From assembly GCF_001613165.1 (NCBI RefSeq), contig NZ_BDBV01000050.1:1-64000 (forward strand): 64,000 bases of DNA, read 5' to 3'. Of this stretch, positions 58,877 to 64,000 are shown piece by piece (positions within the stretch are counted from its first letter, which is position 1; every line of letters begins with the position of its first letter). Below the pieces are notes generated by a model. It saw nothing but the letters and a program-made list of their open reading frames with translations, did no database searches and was not told the origin of the DNA. A program made the translations under genes and the position numbers. This DNA is from Nocardia mexicana NBRC 108244. Lineage in GTDB: Bacteria > Actinomycetota > Actinomycetes > Mycobacteriales > Mycobacteriaceae.

Positions 58877-60205
58877 GTGGGCGAGGCCGGCGCGGGGGTG
58901 GGTGCCGAGAACATCCGGATACTCATCGAGAACGGCGAATACTGGCTGCGCAACCGCGGCGATATCGCCATGATGGCGGTCACCGTACAGCGGCTGCGGG
59001 AGCACTGGCCGGGGGCCCGGGTCGGGATGCTCACCGAGCAGCCGCGCGTGCTGCGCGCCCTGCTGCCGCGGGCCGAGCCGATCTACCTGGGCACCGGCGG
59101 GCACTGGGGACACCCGGGCGCACTGGACCGGATTGCCGCCGGAGCGGCACTGCGCTGGCGCGCCGCCACCGACGGGCCCAAGGCGCGGGTGCGAGCGGCG
59201 CGAAAGACGCTGCGCGGCACCGCCGGACAGCACGACCTGCCGGAACCGCCGCTACCCGCGGCCACCGTCGACGCGGGGCTGGTGCTCGCCCAGGGCGGCG
59301 GCTATATGACCGACGTCGACCTCTACCAGGCCCACCGCACGCTCAATCTGCTGGAACAGGCTCGGTCGCTGGGCATTCCGACCGCCATGATCGGCCAGGG
59401 GTTCGGCCCCATCGATGATCCGCGGCTGCTGGAGCGGGCCGCACAGGTGCTGCCGGGAGTCGGGTTCATCGGCCTGCGGGAGGGGCGGCGCGGGCCGAAA
59501 CTGCTGCAGGAGCTCGGCGTCGCACCGGAGCGAATCATGGTCACCGGCGACGATGCGGTGGAACCGGCCTACCGGCTGCGGCAGGCCCGGATCGGCGGCG
59601 ACCTCGGGGTCTGCTTGCGGATCACCTACTACGCCCGCGTCGGCGAATCCGCGCGATCGGCGCTGTCCGACGTGATCCGCACTCGCGCAGCTGAATTCGG
59701 GGCCGCGGTGGCTCCGCTGATCATCTCCGAATACGACTCCGAGGATCGTGACTGCACCCGGCGGCTGCTGGCCGGAGCCGGACGGACGCGCGCCCCGGTC
59801 GGGCGCGGCGGCACGGCCGAGGAGGTCATGCGGCAGGTATCGCGGTGCCGGGTCGTGGTCACCAGCGCGTATCACCTGGCGGTTTTCGCCCTGTCACAAG
59901 GAATTCCGGCCGTGGGGCTCACGGCCTCGCGCTACTACGACGACAAGTTCCACGGCCTGGCCGACATGTTCGGCACGGGCCTGCGCGTGGTCGATATGGA
60001 CGATCCCGATCTGCGGCGCACCCTCACCGCCGCGGTCCGGGAGCTGTGGGAGTCCGCACCCGAACTGCGAGATCCGTTGCAGCACCGGGCCGTCGCCCAG
60101 ATCGACGCCGCCCGCGCCGGGATGCGGCGGGTGTACCGCCTGGTCGAGGGCGAACACAGCGCGGCGACGCCGTCGGACACCGCACCAGCGCAGGGGAATC
60201 CATGA
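58877..60205 (+). CDS. Polysaccharide pyruvyl transferase-family protein
   Basis: 442 residues of the PF04230 fold: RILIENGEYWLRNRGDIAMM (start motif with the RGD..M loop), GLVLAQGGGYMTDVDLYQAH, TAMIGQGFGPIDDPRLLERA, VGFIGLREGRRGPKLLQELG and SRCRVVVTSAYHLAVFALSQ. It transfers pyruvate from PEP onto a sugar, giving acidic ketals on wall or exopolysaccharides; some members are sugar transferases instead. GTG 58877 is used. Its stop overlaps the next GT2 gene. Confidence 0.85.
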   Translation: MGEAGAGVGAENIRILIENGEYWLRNRGDIAMMAVTVQRLREHWPGARVGMLTEQPRVLRALLPRAEPIYLGTGGHWGHPGALDRIAAGAALRWRAATDGPKARVRAARKTLRGTAGQHDLPEPPLPAATVDAGLVLAQGGGYMTDVDLYQAHRTLNLLEQARSLGIPTAMIGQGFGPIDDPRLLERAAQVLPGVGFIGLREGRRGPKLLQELGVAPERIMVTGDDAVEPAYRLRQARIGGDLGVCLRITYYARVGESARSALSDVIRTRAAEFGAAVAPLIISEYDSEDRDCTRRLLAGAGRTRAPVGRGGTAEEVMRQVSRCRVVVTSAYHLAVFALSQGIPAVGLTASRYYDDKFHGLADMFGTGLRVVDMDDPDLRRTLTAAVRELWESAPELRDPLQHRAVAQIDAARAGMRRVYRLVEGEHSAATPSDTAPAQGNP

Positions 60206-61038
60206 GTACATTGTCGGTCTGCGTGCCCGCCTACAACGCCGGGCGCACCCTCGCGACCACCATGCGGTCGATCCTGGAGCAGGACGCCGATTTCGAGCTG
60301 TCGGTGCTCGACAACGCCAGCTCCGACGACACGGCGTCCGTCGCGCTGTCGTTCGCCGATCCGCGGGTGCGCCTGCACCGCAACGAGACGGTGCTGCCGA
60401 TCGGCGACAACTGGAACAAGGCCGTCGCCGTGTCCTCGGGCGAGCTGGTGAAGGTGGTGTGCGCCGACGACATCCTGCTGCCGGGCGCGCTGAAATCTCA
60501 GCTGGAACTGATGCGCGACACCGGCATAGCGATCTGCTCGGCCAAATTCCAGGTGATCGACGAGGCGGACGCCGTCGAGGAGGCGGACCTGGGCCTGCCC
60601 GGCCTGCTCGGCGCGCATTCGGTCCGGACCCTGATGCGCACGATCGTGCGGCGGGGGCCCGCCGATTTCGGCCCGACCGCCGCGGCGATGTTCCGGCGCA
60701 CCGACTTCGAGCGCGTGGGCGGGTTCCGCGGCGACCTGGTGTTCCCGATGGATGTGGACCTGTTCGCGCGGGTGTGCGAGTTCGGGGAGTTCTATGGCAT
60801 GCCGGAAATGGTTGCGGCCTGGCGCAATTCGTCGTTCAACCTGTGCAGCCGCACGTCCACGGTATCCAAGCTGACGGAGATGGCGCGCTTCCATCACCGG
60901 CTGGCGCGCGAATACCCGGACCTGATCACCCGGACCGACGTGCTCGCGGGTGATCTGCGCCTGGTGCGGCAGGCGGGGGAGCGGCTGCGGATCCGGACGA
61001 TGGCGACGGTGCGCCGCCGCCCGGAGCTGCTGCGCTGA
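60202..61038 (+). CDS. GT2-family glycosyltransferase
   Basis: 278 residues, GT-A: LSVCVPAYNAGRTLATTMRS, ELSVLDNASSDDTASVALSF, RNETVLPIGDNWNKAVAVSS and VKVVCADDILLPGALKSQLE with the DDx motif CADD. The acceptor side (GGFRGDLVFPMDVDLFARV) has the Asp used as base. Coupled by a four-base overlap to the pyruvyl transferase, so the two enzymes probably act on the same glycan. Confidence 0.9.
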   Translation: MSTLSVCVPAYNAGRTLATTMRSILEQDADFELSVLDNASSDDTASVALSFADPRVRLHRNETVLPIGDNWNKAVAVSSGELVKVVCADDILLPGALKSQLELMRDTGIAICSAKFQVIDEADAVEEADLGLPGLLGAHSVRTLMRTIVRRGPADFGPTAAAMFRRTDFERVGGFRGDLVFPMDVDLFARVCEFGEFYGMPEMVAAWRNSSFNLCSRTSTVSKLTEMARFHHRLAREYPDLITRTDVLAGDLRLVRQAGERLRIRTMATVRRRPELLR

Positions 61039-61040
61039 GT

Positions 61041-61685
61041 TCAGATCGTCCAGACCGGGCCGTAGGTGACCACCGTGTCACCGGCGGCGCTGACCACCTT
61101 CACGAACGGGCGGATCGTGGTCTGGCCGAGTACGCCGGTCACCGAGCCGTGGAAGCCGGACATCTGGATGAACCCGTCGCGGCCGAAGATATCGCCGCCC
61201 GCACACTCGATGGTTTGGATCCCCGGGCCGAAGCCCACCTCCAATTCGACACCCAGCTGCGGGATCAGGTCGAACAGCTGCAGTTTCGGCTCGTTGCCGA
61301 GCTCCACGCCGAGTCCCGGTGTGTAGTACTGGAATTTGATCTTGCCGTTGAACGTGGCCGGATAGCCGACCATGTAGCCGATCGTGATGTGTCCCTGCCA
61401 GTTGTCGGCGTCGGGTCCGGCGACGCGATAGCTGGCCCGACCGTGGTGGAACCACTCGCGGCTGAGCGGATTGCCGTCCAGCGGCGGCACGAAGTCGATC
61501 CGGGTGTCGGACTGGATGGCCTCCACGGACCGATCGCCACGGTCGACGATGCTGTTGACGCTGTCGACTCCGGCGCCCGCGGTGCCGCCGCCCAGTGCCA
61601 CGGCGAGCGTGACGGCGGCAGCGGCGGCGGTAGCGCGGGCGACGGTGGCGGTGCGTACGGTGGCACGCCGAGATTTATCCCTCAT
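61041..61685 (-). CDS. MspA-family outer-membrane porin
   Basis: 214 residues. Signal peptide (VARATAAAAAVTLAVALGGG ... GAGVDS), then the MspA fold: DGNPLSREWFHHGRASYRVA, GHITIGYMVGYPATFNGKIK, GLGVELGNEPKLQLFDLIPQ, FGPGIQTIECAGGDI and GVLGQTTIRPFVKVVSAAGD. These resemble the NfpA/NfpB channel proteins of Nocardia, which form an oligomeric pore in the mycolate outer layer. ATG 61685 follows AGGGGAATC. Convergent with the GT2 gene (two bases between stops). Confidence 0.92.
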   Translation of the reverse strand: MRDKSRRATVRTATVARATAAAAAVTLAVALGGGTAGAGVDSVNSIVDRGDRSVEAIQSDTRIDFVPPLDGNPLSREWFHHGRASYRVAGPDADNWQGHITIGYMVGYPATFNGKIKFQYYTPGLGVELGNEPKLQLFDLIPQLGVELEVGFGPGIQTIECAGGDIFGRDGFIQMSGFHGSVTGVLGQTTIRPFVKVVSAAGDTVVTYGPVWTI

Positions 61686-61809
61686 GATTCCCCTGCTTCC
61701 CTCATCAGGTTTGATCGGATGCGCCGTAACCCCTACGGACGCAGTCGTATTCCCCTGTAATTCGTTGCGTGGCCACCCCCGGATCCTTCCGGCGACCAGC
61801 GTGTCGGGA

Positions 61810-62895
61810 TTACGGCGGCTGCGGCACCTGCACGACCCACCGGCCGCTCAGCGCGGGCAGCCGGACCTGCACCTCGGGCAGCAGATCGGGCAGGGTGAGC
61901 AGGACCCGATGCGGCCGGGCCGCGACGAGCTCGGCCGGAGTGATGATGGGGATATCGGTGCCGGGCATGCGGCGGCCGTGTTTGGCGGGGGAGGCGTCGG
62001 CGACACCGGCCAACCTGCTCCGGTCCAGTCCGGCGCGGGCGAACAGTGCCACCGCCCGCGATGCGGCGCCGTAGGAATAGATCCGATTCCCCTGTGCGGC
62101 CTCGTATTCCAGCCACGTGCGCAGGTCGCGCACCTGCGAGTCGGCGGCCTCCTGCAAGGGCTCCAGCGCGGCCGGATCGGTGAGCGTGCGCTCGGTGGCG
62201 AGGATGCGCCGCACCGACTCGCCGGGTTCGGTGGGGTGGGGCACCGCGGCCACCAGCACGGTGCCGCCGTAGAGATCGAACTCCCACGCATCGGCCGGAT
62301 GCAGCCCGGCCGTGCCGAGCAGGTGCCGGAGGGCGGTGAGCGAGTAGTAGGCGAAGTGGCCGTGCCGCAACGCATTCCACTGCCGCTGCGCGACGATCGT
62401 GCGCAGCGAATGGAACTGCAGCAGCAGTACGCCGTCGCGGCGGGTGGCGGCCGCCCGATCGGCGAGGGCGGCGCGCTGGTCCGGCTCGTGCATGAGCCCG
62501 AAGCTGTCGAGCACCACATGGGCGGGCCGGGAATGGATTTCGGTGAAGCCGTGCTCGGCCAGCAGCGGCAGCCAGGTGCCACCGTGTGGGCTGCCGAACT
62601 CGCGCGCGGTGGCACCGCGCAGCCAGCCGTCCCCGGCGACCCGGTGCACGGCCGCGGCGGCCTGATCGCGCAGCGCCTGCGGTTCCAGGCCGCGCGGTTC
62701 GGCGACGGCGGTGTCGTCGTCGGCCAGCTGCGCCAGCCCGCAGCCGCGGCACAGGTCCATCGCCAGGGCGTGGACGGGATCCACGCCGACCGGCTCGTCG
62801 ACGAGCGGGAAATGATTGGCGGCCGGAACCTTCCCGAGGTCCAGCACCCGGGTGAGTTCCATGCTCCCGCAGGCACGGCAACCGAGCGCGCTCAC
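61810..62895 (-). CDS. C-methyltransferase-like deoxysugar protein with altered SAM motif
   Basis: 361 residues. N-terminal zinc-finger-like module (CRACGS ... CRGCGLAQL, PF08421 type) and a C-terminal PF08484-like Rossmann part (YSYGAASRAVALFARAGLDR, LAGVADASPAKHGRRMPG). These are the ends of NDP-hexose C-methyltransferases such as TylCIII. The central SAM domain is short and unusual: EFGSPHGGTWLPLLAEHGF where EIGSNDG is expected, no GVEPA segment, and ALRHGHFAYYSL in place of IYHEH. GTG 62895 overlaps the epimerase stop (GTGA). Confidence 0.78.
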   Translation of the reverse strand: MSALGCRACGSMELTRVLDLGKVPAANHFPLVDEPVGVDPVHALAMDLCRGCGLAQLADDDTAVAEPRGLEPQALRDQAAAAVHRVAGDGWLRGATAREFGSPHGGTWLPLLAEHGFTEIHSRPAHVVLDSFGLMHEPDQRAALADRAAATRRDGVLLLQFHSLRTIVAQRQWNALRHGHFAYYSLTALRHLLGTAGLHPADAWEFDLYGGTVLVAAVPHPTEPGESVRRILATERTLTDPAALEPLQEAADSQVRDLRTWLEYEAAQGNRIYSYGAASRAVALFARAGLDRSRLAGVADASPAKHGRRMPGTDIPIITPAELVAARPHRVLLTLPDLLPEVQVRLPALSGRWVVQVPQPP

Positions 62896-63458
62896 GGTCC
62901 GACGTCCCCGAGCGCGGCGCGCAGCGCGGCCCAGCTTCCGGCCGCGCGGTCGCGGTCGGAGACCGCGGTCACCGGCTGCGGCCACGCGATGGCCAGCTCC
63001 GGATCGTCGAAGGCGACGGCGAGATCCTCGGCCGGATCGTGCGCTCGGTCGATCCGGTAGCACACGTCGGCGGTCTCCGTCAGCGCCTGGAAGCCGTGCA
63101 GGAATCCGGGCGGCACGTACAGATGCCGGAAGTCGTTGTCGTCGAGCAGGAATTGCTGCCGGTGGCCGAAGGTCGGCGAGCTGGGGCGGATGTCGACGAG
63201 GACGTCGTGGACGGCGCCGTGGGCGCAGCGCACCAGTTTCGCCTCGCCCCGCCCGGCCCGGCCGTGCAGCCCGCGCACCACGCCGCGCACCGATCGCGAC
63301 TGCGAATCCTGGACGAACGAGGCCGCCGCGCCGCGCACGCCGAGCCGGGCGTCGAACTCCGCGGCGTCGAAGGTGCGGGTGAACACGCCGCGGTCGTCGC
63401 GGAACGGATCGGGTGTCAGCACCAGCACATCGGCCAGCTCGGCGCCCTCGATGCGCAC
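62892..63458 (-). CDS. dTDP-4-keto-6-deoxyhexose 3,5-epimerase family (RmlC/EvaD-like)
   Basis: 188 residues of the cupin-like epimerase fold: PDPFRDDRGVFTRTFDAAEF, SVRGVVRGLHGRAGRGEAKL (RGLH with catalytic His), VHDVLVDIRPSSPTFGHRQQ and RHLYVPPGFLHGFQALTETA. It epimerises a dTDP-4-keto sugar. GTG 63458 follows GGAG and starts four bases after the stop of the epimerase/dehydratase gene. Confidence 0.87.
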   Translation of the reverse strand: MRIEGAELADVLVLTPDPFRDDRGVFTRTFDAAEFDARLGVRGAAASFVQDSQSRSVRGVVRGLHGRAGRGEAKLVRCAHGAVHDVLVDIRPSSPTFGHRQQFLLDDNDFRHLYVPPGFLHGFQALTETADVCYRIDRAHDPAEDLAVAFDDPELAIAWPQPVTAVSDRDRAAGSWAALRAALGDVGP

Positions 63459-63462
63459 GGCC

Positions 63463-64000
63463 TCACGCTCCGATCCGCACGCGGCGCAGGCTCTCGTCCA
63501 GCACCCCCGCATCCCGCAGCGCCCGCAGCCGCGCGAGCCGGGTGAACCGGTCCGAGAAATCGGCGGCGGTGAGGCCGCGCGCGACATACTCGCGGGCCAG
63601 CTCGACGGCCCCGTCGGCGACGCTCCAGCGCGCCGAGAAGCCCAATTCCTCTCGCGCCCTGCCGAAATCGACCCGGTAGGAGCGCGGATCGGCGCCGGTC
63701 TCACCGGTGATCGCCAGTCGCGACCGCGGCACCGCCGCCACCACGGCCTGCGCGATATCGGCGACGGTGAGATTGTTGGCTTCGTCGCCGATGTTGTAGG
63801 CGCGGCCGGAGATTCGCTCGGCCGGAGCGGTGAGGCAGGCCGCGAACGCCTCCGCGATATCGGCGGCGTGCACCAGCGGCCGCCACGGGGTGCCGTCGGA
63901 GAGCACCCGCACCTCCCCGGTGAGCACCGCGTAGCCGACGAGATTGTTCAGCACGATATCGGCGCGCAGCCGCGGCGAGAATCCGAAGGCCGTGGCGTTG
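63463..64000 (-). CDS. NAD-dependent epimerase/dehydratase, 5' end beyond window
   Basis: The C-terminal ~178 residues of an extended SDR: NATAFGFSPRLRADIVLNNL, GEVRVLSDGTPWRPLVHAAD (typical R-P-x-V-H-x-x-D motif), AYNIGDEANNLTVADIAQAV, DPRSYRVDFGRAREELGFSA. It acts on an NDP-sugar, probably in the same deoxysugar pathway as the two downstream genes, which follow it closely. The nucleotide-binding N-terminus is outside the window. Confidence 0.87.
   Translation of the reverse strand, partial: NATAFGFSPRLRADIVLNNLVGYAVLTGEVRVLSDGTPWRPLVHAADIAEAFAACLTAPAERISGRAYNIGDEANNLTVADIAQAVVAAVPRSRLAITGETGADPRSYRVDFGRAREELGFSARWSVADGAVELAREYVARGLTAADFSDRFTRLARLRALRDAGVLDESLRRVRIGA

Noticed and set aside
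1..64000. CRISPR arrays, IS elements, integrases, rRNA and tRNA genes
   Set aside because: No regular spaced repeat array, transposase or integrase frame, or RNA gene signature was found. The Rpn-type protein is often named a transposase but has no terminal repeats here.

Overview
The window is high-GC actinobacterial DNA and reads as Nocardia or a close mycolic-acid relative. The marker genes are a complete mce operon, an antigen-85-type mycolyltransferase homologue, an MspA-family porin, a cutinase, an F420-dependent (LLM) oxidoreductase, a two-domain fatty acyl-CoA reductase and a consensus IdeR/DtxR iron box. No rRNA, tRNA, CRISPR array, IS element or phage gene was seen. Genes are dense and many are translationally coupled by ATGA or GTGA overlaps.

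Layout. (1) 1-10.5 kb: two PucR/CdaR-type regulators (one cut by the window edge) among four secreted esterases or lipases: two LIP-family lipases, a class-2 lipase with a Ser/Gly linker and an Ag85-like esterase. Several of these genes have strong inverted repeats directly in front of them. (2) 10.6-16.6 kb: an ABC1/AarF kinase, a secreted protein of unknown function, a protein made almost entirely of four 28-residue repeats, UppP, an acyl-CoA dehydrogenase and an AraC-type regulator. (3) 16.7-28 kb: yrbEA-yrbEB-mceA-F plus an Mce-associated membrane protein, all but touching, followed tail-to-tail by a second ABC1 kinase and two coupled TetR regulators behind an 18-bp palindrome. (4) 28-39.6 kb: an LLM oxidoreductase, an Rpn-type nuclease divergent from a Zn-alcohol dehydrogenase, a bacterial expansin, an alpha/beta hydrolase behind a KstR-type operator, a cutinase, a 5'-nucleotidase lipoprotein, a polysaccharide deacetylase, acyl-CoA reductase and heme oxygenase. 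(5) 39.8-43.5 kb: an accessory-looking patch with an XRE/TPR-like regulator, divergent small genes of unknown function separated from it by composite TGCCAC repeats, an NTF2-like protein and a methyltransferase.

(6) 43.6-64 kb: a surface polysaccharide locus. A minus-strand operon encodes two GT4 glycosyltransferases, a Wzx flippase, a CgeB-like glycosyltransferase, a Wzy-like polymerase, a Wzz-type protein fused to a degenerate tyrosine-kinase domain, a beta-helix lipoprotein, a tandem GNAT acetyltransferase and a GSA-type aminotransferase, and then another GT4. After an interruption by padR, def and an iron-box-controlled siderophore-binding lipoprotein come a pyruvyl transferase, a GT2, a porin, and a deoxysugar operon (epimerase/dehydratase, 3,5-epimerase, C-methyltransferase) that runs off the window. 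Together these could make, acylate, pyruvylate, polymerise and export a deoxysugar-containing glycan by a Wzx/Wzy-type route.
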